Assembly: GCA_022842205.1 (NCBI GenBank)
Contig: JALHQA010000001.1
Location: 1-64,000, forward strand
DNA length: 64,000 nt
DNA from: Hyphomicrobiales bacterium
GTDB taxonomy: Bacteria; Pseudomonadota; Alphaproteobacteria; Rhizobiales; Methylopilaceae
Direction: 5' to 3'
Shown here: positions 36,468 through 45,144 of the stretch, piece by piece
How the letters are laid out: each line of letters starts with the position of its first letter
How positions within the stretch are numbered: the first letter of the stretch is position 1
Notes under the pieces: model-generated
The model's input: the letters and a program-made list of their open reading frames with translations, nothing else
Told to the model about the DNA's origin: nothing
The model's database searches: none
Program-made: the position numbers and the translations under genes

Positions 36468-39400
36468 TCAGGTCGGGCGCGCGTCGGCGGTCTTCTGCGG
36501 TTCGCCGTCTTCCTTCATGCGCACGACGGGCGGCGCGCTCTCGGGATAGCGTTCGCGGTAGTCCTCGAGGAAGCTCTTCAGCGTGTCGGCCACCGACGCC
36601 GCCTTCGCCGCCTGCATGAAATCCGGGCCGCGCAGTTCGGACGGCGCGGTCACGACGTCGAATGTATGGGCGTCGGGCGTCTCGGCAAATTTCAGCGCGA
36701 ATTTGGAGCGCAGGCGATCGAGCCCGAGCGAGTCTTCGGACAGCGCATAGGCGATCGCGGCGCGCAGCACGTCCTGCCGCGTCGGCGTATCGAGCGGCTC
36801 CTTCTCGCGCCATGTGTCGCCGAGCATGAATTCCAGCGCCTCGCCGGCGGACTGCCAGCGGCCGGCGGCCCACTGGATGTCGGCGCGCAGCCGGTTGATC
36901 TCCTCGCCCTCATAGGCGGCGATCATTTCCAGCGCGAGGTCCGGCCGCCGCAATTCCGACAGAGCGCGCGCTTCGAGGATGAGGCGCGAGCGCACCAGAT
37001 CGGCCGGCAGTCCGGCGAAGCGGGTCTCGTGCAGAACGTTCAGTGCCTTGCCGGGCTTGCGGTCCATCAATTCGATGGCGGCCACATGGGCCGCGACCTG
37101 CGCCTTCGCCGGTCCCTGCAGGCGGTTGCGCACCTGATAGGTCAGAAGATCGGCGGCCTGCGTCAGGAGATCGACCTCGACCAGGCGGTCCGCCAGCTTG
37201 CGGATCAGTTCGTCGCCCTTGCGTCCGGGCGGCGTCAGTTCCTTGAAGTCGTAGAACAAGGCGACGCTTTCCAGCGTCGGCGGCGCGATCTCGCCACCCT
37301 CGCCGAGGAACAGGCGGGCGAAATCCACCGCCATCTCGTCCTGCAGCATGCGCGTCGATTCTTCCTTCGGGTGATGCTGCGCGGCGGTGCGCATCGCGCT
37401 GAAGGCATCGCGCCAGCGCTGTTCGCCCTTGTACATCATGGCAAGGCTGGCGAGCGCCGAGGCTTCGGTCTTGTCGCCGCGCCAATACGACGTCAGCCGC
37501 TCCAGGTCCTTGATGGCGGCGGTGCGGGCGATCTCGTTCATCTGATAGCGCAGGTTCGTCGCGTGCAGACGCGCCTTGGCCTTGGCGATCTCGTCGTCCG
37601 AATCCATCGCGCGGCGATAGGCTTCGAGCGCGAGACCCGGCTGGTCGAAGCCTTCGGCGATCTGTCCGCGCATCACTTCGCGCTGCGCCCAGCCTTCGGC
37701 CATGCCGAGCGTGTCCAGCGCATCGATCTGCGTCGCCGCCGTCGCGAAGTCGCGGGCCGCGATCGCGATCTCGGCCATGGTCTGGCGGAACAGGCGCTGC
37801 AGATCGGGCGGCATGGCGTCGAGCACCGGCTCGCCGCGGCGATAGGCATCGCGCGCAAGGCCGATATTTCCGCGTCCCGCTTGCGCGATCATGAGCCAGA
37901 GCGCGGCCTCGCCGTTCACCGACACCGAACCGCTGCCAAGCATGCGCGCGGCTTCGTCGAACTGGCGCAGCATCACGAACGCCGATCCGCGCATCAACTT
38001 GACGTCGGGATCGTCGGCAAGACCGGGCGAGTCCTTCGCCGCGACTTCGAGAATGGCCTTGGTCTCGGCCGCATTGCCGCTCGCCAGCTGGAAACGCGCC
38101 AGCTGCACGCGCGCCTTGGTGCGCTCTTCCGGCGACGCGCCGGCGGCGATGCGCGACAGTTCGTGCGCTTCTTCCGGCTTGCCCATTTTCGCCTTGCGCC
38201 AGGCATCGGGCGCGAACGGACTTCCGGGTTTGAGTTCCACCTGGGCAAGCGAGGGCTGTGCCGCATCGAGCGACACGGTCAGGCCCTTGTCGCGCGTCAG
38301 CATCACGCCCTTCTGCGTGGTCTTGACCAGGAAATCGTCCGCAATGGGCTTGAACGCCAGACCGTGCGAGGTCGGCAGCGAGGAAAATTCGATGAAGTCG
38401 CGCTCGCGCACCGTGCCGCGCGTCGGCGCCCCCAGCGTGACGACATAAAGCTCATCGCCGACGGTGTTGTCCTTGACATGATGTACCGTGCCGGTGCCCT
38501 CGACACTGGCTTCAAGCAGAGTGCGTCCATCGGCGCCGAAGCTCGGCGTGAAATGAATCGGTCGCGTGCGCACAAGGATCGTTTCGCCGAGCGACAATAT
38601 CCAGGTCCTGCCGCGATTGGTCAGGGACGCGAGACGCGGCTGCGCCAGCGTGAGTTCGAGCGCGACGCCCGCCCCTGTCGATTGTGTCTGCACGCGCGAG
38701 ATCAGGCCGCCGCTGTTGTCGGCGATGCGGCGCGTGTCGAATTTTTCATCGCCGTCGAACACCAGGAACATCGACGATCCGCGGATGAACGCAGCCGCCG
38801 CCTGCACCTTCTTGAGCGGAAACGCGACATGCAAAACCGTGTCGTCTTTCAGAACACGGACTCCGGTCTCCTCGGCTTCGCTCGCGAGATCCCGCAACAT
38901 GCGCTCGGCCGCCGGGATCATTGCGGGTTCGGCCTCATTTTCCGGAGCGGCGATATCCTTATGCGGCTGTGAAGCGGTGACCGGCTTTTGCGGCGCGGTC
39001 GCGGCCGGCGGAGCCGCCTCGGGCCTTGCCGGTTCCAGCGCGGCGAGCTGTGACGTTTGATTTTCGGCATGCGCCGCCACGGGCGCGGCAGACGGCGGGG
39101 CCTTGGCCGGCGCCGCGCGCTCCGCGGTCGCAACCTCGGCCTTCTTCTCCGGCGTCTTTTTCACCGCAACGTCGAATTTCGGCATCACATAGCCGCGCGG
39201 CATCTCCTCGGTATATTCGGCGTACTCGCCATATTCCGGTTCGAACTCGCCTTCGACTTCGGCGACCTTTGTGGCCTTGTCGGCTGAAGCCTTCACCTCG
39301 GCGGTCTTGTCCGGCACCCCGGCCGGAACCGGGACTTCCTTCGATGGCGCGACTTCCGCGGCCGGTTCGATGCGGCCCGGCTCGGTCACATCGACCACGA

Positions 39401-40148
39401 ACGCACGGTCTTCGGGAAGACCGCGCATCTCCTTGCCCTCGGGAACGCTGAAACGGACGATAAGCGCATCGCCCACGACTTCGGCCTTGAAATCGGTGAC
39501 TTCCGGCGGAAGCTCGGCGCGGGCCATGGCGGCGTCGAACACCGTCGTTCCAGGCACTGTCAGGATACCGTAGCGCCGGTCGCTCTTGAACCGCACCGCG
39601 ACCTTGTCGCTGAACGTGAATGTCAGGCGCATCCGGTCGGCGTTGCTGCCGGAGGAAACCTTCATTATGGCGGGCGGCAATGTCTGCGCGCGCGCGAGTT
39701 CCTTCTTGATGCGCTCCGCATCGAGCGCGCGCTTTGTCAGATCGGCCACCACTTCCGGCGGCAGCGGCGGCGGCATGCCGACCCAGCTTTCCGGCATGAT
39801 ATCGACGAACAGCTTCTCGCCGGCCGCCATGGTATTGACCTTGGCCTGACGGCCGAGCGCCAGCCGGACGCCCTTCCCATCGGGATCCCGGCGCGCAACC
39901 GTGACAAAGCTCGGCAGATCGCGGGCGATCGACTCGACCTTCAAATCCACCGGCGCCGAGAAGGAGATGACGACGACACCTCCCGAAACCTGCGTTTCGA
40001 TGGTGGGCGGGTCGTCGAACGTAAAGATCAGACGTCCATAGCCCTCCTGTTCGGAGGCCTGCACTTTCGCGTTTTCCGCCGCGGGCGCGGGCGTCGGAAT
40101 GGCAAAGGCAATCGCGGCGGCGAGCATGAAGCGGACAAGCCAAAGCAT
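36468..40148 (-). CDS. Large secreted TPR-repeat protein in the fliM-motE operon
   Basis: About 1226 residues from ATG 40148. A signal peptide (FMLAAAIAFAIPTPAPA) shows export. Residues ~25-110 form a beta-rich AMIN-like region (GYGRLIFTFDDPPTIETQVSGGVVVISFS). Around 270-420 is a Pro/Ala/Glu/Lys-rich linker, followed by another beta region. From about 700 to the end are helical, TPR-like repeats. It follows motE by 183 bp on the same strand as fliL-fliM-DUF6468-motE. No standard flagellar name fits. Possible roles are periplasmic motor or peptidoglycan contact, as MotC has in Sinorhizobium, but that is inference. TTG 40214 and GTG 40178 are alternative starts. Confidence 0.75.
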   Translation of the reverse strand: MLWLVRFMLAAAIAFAIPTPAPAAENAKVQASEQEGYGRLIFTFDDPPTIETQVSGGVVVISFSAPVDLKVESIARDLPSFVTVARRDPDGKGVRLALGRQAKVNTMAAGEKLFVDIMPESWVGMPPPLPPEVVADLTKRALDAERIKKELARAQTLPPAIMKVSSGSNADRMRLTFTFSDKVAVRFKSDRRYGILTVPGTTVFDAAMARAELPPEVTDFKAEVVGDALIVRFSVPEGKEMRGLPEDRAFVVDVTEPGRIEPAAEVAPSKEVPVPAGVPDKTAEVKASADKATKVAEVEGEFEPEYGEYAEYTEEMPRGYVMPKFDVAVKKTPEKKAEVATAERAAPAKAPPSAAPVAAHAENQTSQLAALEPARPEAAPPAATAPQKPVTASQPHKDIAAPENEAEPAMIPAAERMLRDLASEAEETGVRVLKDDTVLHVAFPLKKVQAAAAFIRGSSMFLVFDGDEKFDTRRIADNSGGLISRVQTQSTGAGVALELTLAQPRLASLTNRGRTWILSLGETILVRTRPIHFTPSFGADGRTLLEASVEGTGTVHHVKDNTVGDELYVVTLGAPTRGTVRERDFIEFSSLPTSHGLAFKPIADDFLVKTTQKGVMLTRDKGLTVSLDAAQPSLAQVELKPGSPFAPDAWRKAKMGKPEEAHELSRIAAGASPEERTKARVQLARFQLASGNAAETKAILEVAAKDSPGLADDPDVKLMRGSAFVMLRQFDEAARMLGSGSVSVNGEAALWLMIAQAGRGNIGLARDAYRRGEPVLDAMPPDLQRLFRQTMAEIAIAARDFATAATQIDALDTLGMAEGWAQREVMRGQIAEGFDQPGLALEAYRRAMDSDDEIAKAKARLHATNLRYQMNEIARTAAIKDLERLTSYWRGDKTEASALASLAMMYKGEQRWRDAFSAMRTAAQHHPKEESTRMLQDEMAVDFARLFLGEGGEIAPPTLESVALFYDFKELTPPGRKGDELIRKLADRLVEVDLLTQAADLLTYQVRNRLQGPAKAQVAAHVAAIELMDRKPGKALNVLHETRFAGLPADLVRSRLILEARALSELRRPDLALEMIAAYEGEEINRLRADIQWAAGRWQSAGEALEFMLGDTWREKEPLDTPTRQDVLRAAIAYALSEDSLGLDRLRSKFALKFAETPDAHTFDVVTAPSELRGPDFMQAAKAASVADTLKSFLEDYRERYPESAPPVVRMKEDGEPQKTADARPT

Positions 40149-40331
40149 GCCGCTGGGGGACTCTCCCCGTACGGCGCTCACGGCCTGACGACTTCTGTCT
40201 CTAATACGCGGCAAAGCTCCGCCCCTCCGCCTCCTGCGGTTCCCCTTATCGATACCTTGAAGCGGGTTAACAAAAGTGACTCGGAATGCCCGACTCCCCG
40301 ATCAAACGCGCCCCGTTTCGAAAGGTGTTTT

Positions 40332-41174
40332 TTAAGGCTGTTTCGGCGCGCCGCCTTCGATCTTGGGCAGCACATCCGGCATGGCTTGCACGGCCTTGGC
40401 CGTATCGCGCTTCGCCAGCGCCACGGTCAGCCGCTCCGCCGCCGCCGGCTCCATCCGGGCAATGATGTCGCTGGTCTTCTTCGGATTCATCTGGGTCGTC
40501 ACATCGACCAGAACCTTCATCTCCAGACGGTCGAAGATCGCCGCCGCCTGCTTCGGCTTCATGTTCTCGTACATCACGACGAGATCTTTCAGCTTCTGGC
40601 CTTCTTCGGCCTTGCGCGCGGCCTCGGCTGCGGCCAGCCGCTCCTCGACCGCTTTAAGTTCGGTGATCTGGTCCTCGATCTTCTTTTCCGCGGCCCGCAG
40701 AAGATTCTCGCGCAGATCGAGTTCCTGGGCGCGAGCATCTAGCTCCTCGCGCCGGCTTTGAAGGCGGTCCAGCAACGCCTTTTCGGCGCTCGACAATTCG
40801 CTCGGGTCCCGGTCCTGAATATCCTTCAGTTTTTCGGCGGAGGAATCGAGCGGCGGTGTTTCGGGTTTCGACTCCGCTTCGGCGGGGGCCTGTTCGGCCG
40901 CCGGCGCCTTGGCCTCTGCCTCCGGAGCAGGAGCCGGAGCTTCTTTTTTCTTCGGCACGCTGCCGGTGACGATCGGGTCGTACTGGCCGCTCCACGAATT
41001 ATATGTACGCGCCGCCGCCGATGGCCGGTATGTCTGCGCCACCGCCACCGCGGCCGCGGCCGCCTTCTTCTCTTCCTCGAAGGCGTAGTGACCCGTCAGA
41101 AGAAGGCCGGAGGCCTTCAGCACGAGCAGAAGCCCGACTCCGGTAATCGCGATCGGCAGGACACGCAGCTTCAT
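40332..41174 (-). CDS. motE: MotE family flagellar protein
   Basis: A 280-residue protein with an N-terminal membrane or signal segment (LPIAITGVGLLLVLKASGLLL), a low-complexity Pro/Ala/Glu linker, a long coiled coil (LLDRLQSRREELDARAQELDLRENLL through AEAARKAEEGQ) and a C-terminal MgtE-N-like domain (YENMKPKQAAAIFDRLEMKVLVDVTTQMNPKKTSDIIARM). This is the architecture annotated MotE in rhizobia, described in Sinorhizobium as a periplasmic chaperone for MotC. It lies 9 bp after the DUF6468 gene in the fliL operon. Confidence 0.85.
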   Translation of the reverse strand: MKLRVLPIAITGVGLLLVLKASGLLLTGHYAFEEEKKAAAAAVAVAQTYRPSAAARTYNSWSGQYDPIVTGSVPKKKEAPAPAPEAEAKAPAAEQAPAEAESKPETPPLDSSAEKLKDIQDRDPSELSSAEKALLDRLQSRREELDARAQELDLRENLLRAAEKKIEDQITELKAVEERLAAAEAARKAEEGQKLKDLVVMYENMKPKQAAAIFDRLEMKVLVDVTTQMNPKKTSDIIARMEPAAAERLTVALAKRDTAKAVQAMPDVLPKIEGGAPKQP

Positions 41175-41183
41175 GACGTCGCC

Positions 41184-41633
41184 TTATGCCGCCGTCTGGC
41201 GATCCTGGGAGCGCCGGACAAATGCCTGAGCGGCAGCGAGAGTAGCTGCGGCACGCGTGGCCGCCGCGCCAACGGCGGCAGGAGTTTCGGGGCGCACCGA
41301 ATGGGGCTTGGCGGCGGTGGCGATCAGCGCGATGCGCCTCACGACATCCTCGCCGAGAGCCGTCTGCTCGGTGATCGCCCGGGATATGTCCTCGGCGCGG
41401 CCGAGGCGCTCCCCCAGAGCCGCATCGCAATCGTGCACGGCCTGCTTCAGTCCCGAAATGGCACGGCCGGCGATGTCCGTTGCGGTAACAAGCTCCGCGA
41501 TCGTTGCCTTCAGAGCGCTTTCGTCGGAGCGCAGCTTGAGGAGCCGCCGGTTGAGAAGCCAGCAATATCCGATCGTGAGCGCCAGCAGCACCGCGACGAG
41601 CGATTCTATGACGAGCGCAATTCCGTTGCTCAT
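41184..41633 (-). CDS. DUF6468 domain protein, flagellar-linked
   Basis: A 149-residue protein with one N-terminal transmembrane helix (ALVIESLVAVLLALTIGYCWLLN) followed by a predicted coiled coil (KLRSDESALKATIAELVTATDIAGRAISGLKQAVHD). The gene starts one base after the fliM stop and precedes motE, a fixed neighbourhood in alphaproteobacteria. The biochemical role is unknown; it is likely to be an inner-membrane protein contributing to the motor or basal body. Confidence 0.75.
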   Translation of the reverse strand: MSNGIALVIESLVAVLLALTIGYCWLLNRRLLKLRSDESALKATIAELVTATDIAGRAISGLKQAVHDCDAALGERLGRAEDISRAITEQTALGEDVVRRIALIATAAKPHSVRPETPAAVGAAATRAAATLAAAQAFVRRSQDRQTAA

Positions 41634-42797
41634 TTACGGCGTCTCCTTGAGAGTCTCTGCGGACTCGAAAATTGCCATCGTGGTACGAGATCTCCGGACC
41701 GGGCGCGCGACCTGCACGGCTACATGCTCCGCGGAGCGCCCCATCGTTCCCTGTGTCACGAGAAAATCGCCGCAGCGGAGTTCGACAAGACTGTCGGACT
41801 TCACGTCGAGCATCAGCGTATCGCCGACATTGAGATCGAGAATGCGCTTCAGCGGCATCAGGCGTTCATACAGCACGGCCTGAACCTCGATCTCCGCTCC
41901 CCAGATCTCGGTCGCAAGGTGACCTTCCCAAGTCGCGTCACGACCGAACTTTTCACCCATGAAGCCTTGCAGAAGGACATCACGGATCGGCTCGATGGTC
42001 GCGTAAGGCAGCAGGAAGTCGAACGTGCCGCCGCGATCTTCCATGTCGATGCGCAGCTTGACGAGGATCGCGGCGTTGGCGGGCCGCGCGATGGCGGCAA
42101 AGCGCGGGTTCGTCTCGAGCCGGTCGATATGGAAATTGACCGGCGACAGCGGCTTGAACGCCTGCACGGCATCGACAAGCACAAGCTCGATCATGCGCTT
42201 GACGAGATTTGTCTCGATCGTCGTGTACGGGCGGCCCTCGACACGCATCGGGCCGACGCCGCGGCGTCCGCCAAGCAGCACGTCGATGATGGAATAGATA
42301 AGGCTCGAATCGACGGTGACGATTCCGTAGTTGTCCCACGGATCGGCCTTGATGACGGCGAGAATCGCCGGCAGCGGAATCGAATTGAGATAATCGCCGA
42401 AGCGCACCGACGTGATCTGGTCGAGCGAGACCTCGACGTTGTCGGAAGTGAAGTTGCGCAGGCTGGTCGTGAGCAGCCGGACAAGCCGGTCGAACACGAT
42501 TTCGAGCATCGGCAGACGCTCGTAGGACACCATCGCCGAATCGATGATGGCACGAATGCCGGAATGCTGGTTGAGCGACAGCTCATCGAGATTGAAGCCC
42601 AGAAGGCTGTCGATTTCCTCCTGGTTGAGAATGCGGTCGGCACCGCCGCGCGTCTGGTTGTCGACGACGCTGGTGCCGCCGTCGAGCATGGCCGCCCATT
42701 CGGCCGCCATCTCTTCCGGATTATCACCGCCGGCCCCCTGCTCCGCGAGCGCCGCCCCCCATTCGGCGGCTATATCGATGTCATCTTCCTCGGCCAT
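41634..42797 (-). CDS. fliM: Flagellar motor switch protein FliM
   Basis: A 387-residue C-ring protein that receives CheY-P and sets rotation direction. It contains LNQEEIDSLLGF near residue 55, a middle CheC-like domain (LPMLEIVFDRLVRLLTTSLRNF...) and a C-terminal SpoA/FliN-like domain (LDLNVGDTLMLDVKSDSLVELRCGDF). The CheY-binding EIDALL peptide is normally at the extreme N-terminus; here it is preceded by ~55 acidic, Gly/Ala-rich residues, as in some rhizobia. It follows fliL by 8 bp. Confidence 0.93.
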   Translation of the reverse strand: MAEEDDIDIAAEWGAALAEQGAGGDNPEEMAAEWAAMLDGGTSVVDNQTRGGADRILNQEEIDSLLGFNLDELSLNQHSGIRAIIDSAMVSYERLPMLEIVFDRLVRLLTTSLRNFTSDNVEVSLDQITSVRFGDYLNSIPLPAILAVIKADPWDNYGIVTVDSSLIYSIIDVLLGGRRGVGPMRVEGRPYTTIETNLVKRMIELVLVDAVQAFKPLSPVNFHIDRLETNPRFAAIARPANAAILVKLRIDMEDRGGTFDFLLPYATIEPIRDVLLQGFMGEKFGRDATWEGHLATEIWGAEIEVQAVLYERLMPLKRILDLNVGDTLMLDVKSDSLVELRCGDFLVTQGTMGRSAEHVAVQVARPVRRSRTTMAIFESAETLKETP

Positions 42798-42805
42798 CGG
42801 TCCGC

Positions 42806-43327
42806 CTATTGGAGCAAAAGTTCTTTGAACAGGATGGCATCGACCTTGGCGGGGAAAACCGCCTGGTTGATGCGCCGCAGAAGCTCTTCCTTGAGCATGT
42901 ACATGCCCGCCGAACCTTCGAGGTCTTCGGCGCGCACTTCCCTCAGATGAGTCTGGAAACTGTCAATGACGCGCGGCAGGAGCGGTTTTACCTGCTCGGC
43001 CTGCTTTTCATCGGCGACTTCGAGCGCGATCTTCAGCTTGAGATATTTCGGACGCTCCGACGGTGCGGTCAGATTGACCATCATGTCGGGCAGATCGACA
43101 AACACAACGGGGGTCTTTTCCGCGACCTCTGCGTGCTCCGCCTCGCCGCCGGACAGAAATACATACGCACCACCACCCCCGACGATCGCGAGCGCAGCCG
43201 CGCCGGCGATCATCATCTGCTTCTTGTTGAGCTGCAGTTTGAACTTCCCCTTCGACTTGGCCTTCGCGCTCTCGTCGCCGCCTTCCGCGCCGTCGATGTC
43301 CTCGGGGGCATCCGCGATATTCGCCAT
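42806..43327 (-). CDS. fliL: Flagellar basal body-associated protein FliL
   Basis: A 173-residue inner-membrane protein near the stators. A basic cytoplasmic tail (KAKSKGKFKLQLNKKQ) leads to one transmembrane helix (MMIAGAAALAIVGGGGAYVFL) and a periplasmic stomatin-like domain with YLKLKIALEVADEKQAEQVKPLLPRVIDSF and LKEELLRRINQAVFPAKV. The track ORF starts at 43399; ATG 43327 after GGGATCGAG gives the standard length. It is the first gene of the fliL-fliM-DUF6468-motE-TPR operon. Confidence 0.92.
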   Translation of the reverse strand: MANIADAPEDIDGAEGGDESAKAKSKGKFKLQLNKKQMMIAGAAALAIVGGGGAYVFLSGGEAEHAEVAEKTPVVFVDLPDMMVNLTAPSERPKYLKLKIALEVADEKQAEQVKPLLPRVIDSFQTHLREVRAEDLEGSAGMYMLKEELLRRINQAVFPAKVDAILFKELLLQ

Positions 43328-43392
43328 CTCGATCCCAGCCAGAATCGGCCGCACGACCCGCGACCTCGTTCTTAAGACTAGGGAAACAATGG

Positions 43393-43407
43393 TTAACACT
43401 CTCTTGC
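43393..43407. promoter_or_regulatory. Partial CtrA-like box between fliL and flgF
   Basis: TTAA-CACTCTC-TTGC matches six of eight positions of TTAA-N7-TTAA. It is weaker than the boxes at flgB and fliX; it may control fliL. Confidence 0.3.
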
Positions 43408-43410
43408 GGG

Positions 43411-43425
43411 CGGCAAATTCTGCCG
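43411..43425. promoter_or_regulatory. ftr-like palindrome CGGCA-N5-TGCCG before flgF
   Basis: CGGCA-AATTC-TGCCG. The same arms and 5-bp spacing recur at 48059-48073 and 60737-60751. It lies about 95 bp upstream of the sigma-54-like -24 box of flgF, a usual enhancer distance. Confidence 0.6.
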
Positions 43426-43511
43426 GGTCATTCTTGCCGGGCCGGCGGCTTTTTCCTTCAAAGTTTCAGCGAATTATATGGTTTCCCATTGGTAAATCAG
43501 CGTTTTCTGAA

Positions 43512-43527
43512 TTGGCACGCCCTGTGA
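43512..43527 (+). promoter_or_regulatory. Sigma-54-like promoter for flgF (imperfect -12)
   Basis: TTGGCACG is a perfect -24 element, but at the correct spacing the -12 reads GTGA instead of TTGC. The placement downstream of the ftr-like site makes it worth noting despite the mismatch. Confidence 0.4.
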
Positions 43528-43596
43528 ATTGCATAAGGCGTCTGCACGTCGGGAAGGACGGACGGACACACCGAAACGCACGAAGGGGGAAGCTTC

Positions 43597-44346
43597 GTGG
43601 AAAATGCGTTGCTCGTGGGACTGTCGCGCCAGGTCGCTTTGCGCCGTGAGCTCGACGTCGTCGCCAACAATCTCGCCAATCTTGGAACCGCCGGTTTCAA
43701 GAGCCAGGAACTTGAGTTCCGGGAATATCTGATGCCGGTCGCCAGCGCGGAGACCTTTCCGCGCGGCACCGACCGCCGCCTCTCCTATGTCGAGGACAAG
43801 GCGACCTGGCGCGATTTCTCCACCGGCCCGATCCAGCTTGGCGGCGGCCAGTTCGATGTCGCGATCGACGGCGATGCCTTCTTCGCGGTCCAGACACCGG
43901 CCGGCACGCGCTACACGCGGAACGGACAATTCCAGCTCGACAACCAGGGCATGCTCGTCACGAACGAGGGCTACCCGGTGCTGTCCACGTCGGGTCCGCT
44001 GCAGTTCGCAGACGAGGAAACCGACGTCACCATCGGTTCCGACGGCACGGTGTCGACCGCGCAGGGCGTCCGCGGACGCCTCGCCCTCTTCTCGTTCGAC
44101 AATCCGCAGGCGCTGAAGCCGGAAGGCTCGTCGCATTTCGCCGCGGAAGGACCTGCACAGGACGTCGCGGCAGGCGAGGCGCGTGTCATTCAATACGCAA
44201 CCGAAAAATCCAACGTACAGCCGATCGTCGAAACGACGCGGCTCATCGAAATCAGCCGTGCCTATCAGACGCTCTCGCAGATGATGCAGCGTGGAGACGA
44301 GCTGAGGCGCAACGCCATCGAACGTCTTGGCGACGTCGCGGCATAA
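43597..44346 (+). CDS. flgF: Flagellar basal-body rod protein FlgF
   Basis: A 249-residue rod protein. The N-terminal rod motif is LDVVANNLANLGTAGFKSQELEF; the central part has FDVAIDGDAFFAVQTPAGTRYTRNGQFQLDNQG; and the C-terminus, RLIEISRAYQTLSQMMQRGDELRRNAIERLGDVA, is typical. The start is GTG with AAGGGGGAAG upstream. It heads the flgF-flgG-flgA-flgH operon. Confidence 0.95.
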   Translation: MENALLVGLSRQVALRRELDVVANNLANLGTAGFKSQELEFREYLMPVASAETFPRGTDRRLSYVEDKATWRDFSTGPIQLGGGQFDVAIDGDAFFAVQTPAGTRYTRNGQFQLDNQGMLVTNEGYPVLSTSGPLQFADEETDVTIGSDGTVSTAQGVRGRLALFSFDNPQALKPEGSSHFAAEGPAQDVAAGEARVIQYATEKSNVQPIVETTRLIEISRAYQTLSQMMQRGDELRRNAIERLGDVAA

Positions 44347-44358
44347 GGAGACGAACAC

Positions 44359-45144
44359 ATGCGTGCTCTCTACACCGCAGCGACCGGAATGCTCGCGCAG
44401 GAAACGAATGTCGAGGTCATCTCGAACAACATAGCGAACATGCGCACGACCGGCTTCAAGAAGATGCGGGCCGATTTTCAGGACCTTCTCTACCAGACCT
44501 ACCGCCGGGCCGGCACGACGACATCGGACGCCGGCACTGTTGCTCCGGTCGGCGTCCAGATCGGCTCCGGCGTCAAGACAGCCGCCACGCCGCGCATCAT
44601 GAGCCAGGGCGGCGTGCTGCCGACCGAGAAGGATCATGACGTCGCCGTGCGTGGCGAAGGCTTCTTCCGCATCGAGATGCCGGACGGAACCATCGCCTAC
44701 ACGCGCGACGGCTCGTTCGAACTCGACAACAACGGCATTCTCGTCACGGTCGACGGCTATCAGATCGAAGGCGGCATCACCGTTCCCGACAACGCCACCA
44801 ACTTCTCGATCAATTCCGAGGGGCTCGTGCAGGTGATGGTGCCTGGCCAGCAGCAGCCGCAGGACATCGGCCAGATCCAGATCTCACGTTTCGTCAACAA
44901 ATCCGGCCTGCAATCGATCGGCGAAAACCTGTTTGTCGAAACGGAAGCCTCGGGCACGCCGATCACCGACAATCCCGGCAATGAGGGCTTCGGCACCCTG
45001 CTGCAGCGGCACCTTGAACAGGCCAACGTCAATGCGGTGACGGAGATCTCCGACCTGATCGCCGCCCAGCGTGCGTACGAAATGAACGCCAAGGTCATTT
45101 CCGCCGCCGAGGAAATGCTCCAGGCCACGACGAATATGCGGTGA
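44359..45144 (+). CDS. flgG: Flagellar basal-body rod protein FlgG (distal rod)
   Basis: A 261-residue distal rod protein beginning MRALYTAATGMLAQETNVEVISNNIANM, the family signature, with a long DFQDLLYQTYRRAGTTTSD segment and the C-terminal EISDLIAAQRAYEMNAKVISAAEEMLQATTNMR. It is 12 bp after flgF and overlaps flgA. Length and motifs are complete. Confidence 0.97.
   Translation: MRALYTAATGMLAQETNVEVISNNIANMRTTGFKKMRADFQDLLYQTYRRAGTTTSDAGTVAPVGVQIGSGVKTAATPRIMSQGGVLPTEKDHDVAVRGEGFFRIEMPDGTIAYTRDGSFELDNNGILVTVDGYQIEGGITVPDNATNFSINSEGLVQVMVPGQQQPQDIGQIQISRFVNKSGLQSIGENLFVETEASGTPITDNPGNEGFGTLLQRHLEQANVNAVTEISDLIAAQRAYEMNAKVISAAEEMLQATTNMR

Noticed and set aside
43474-44637. 387-residue minus-strand ORF opposite flgF
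   Set aside because: Antisense to flgF and the start of flgG, both of which are certain. It has no domain and the composition of a shadow.
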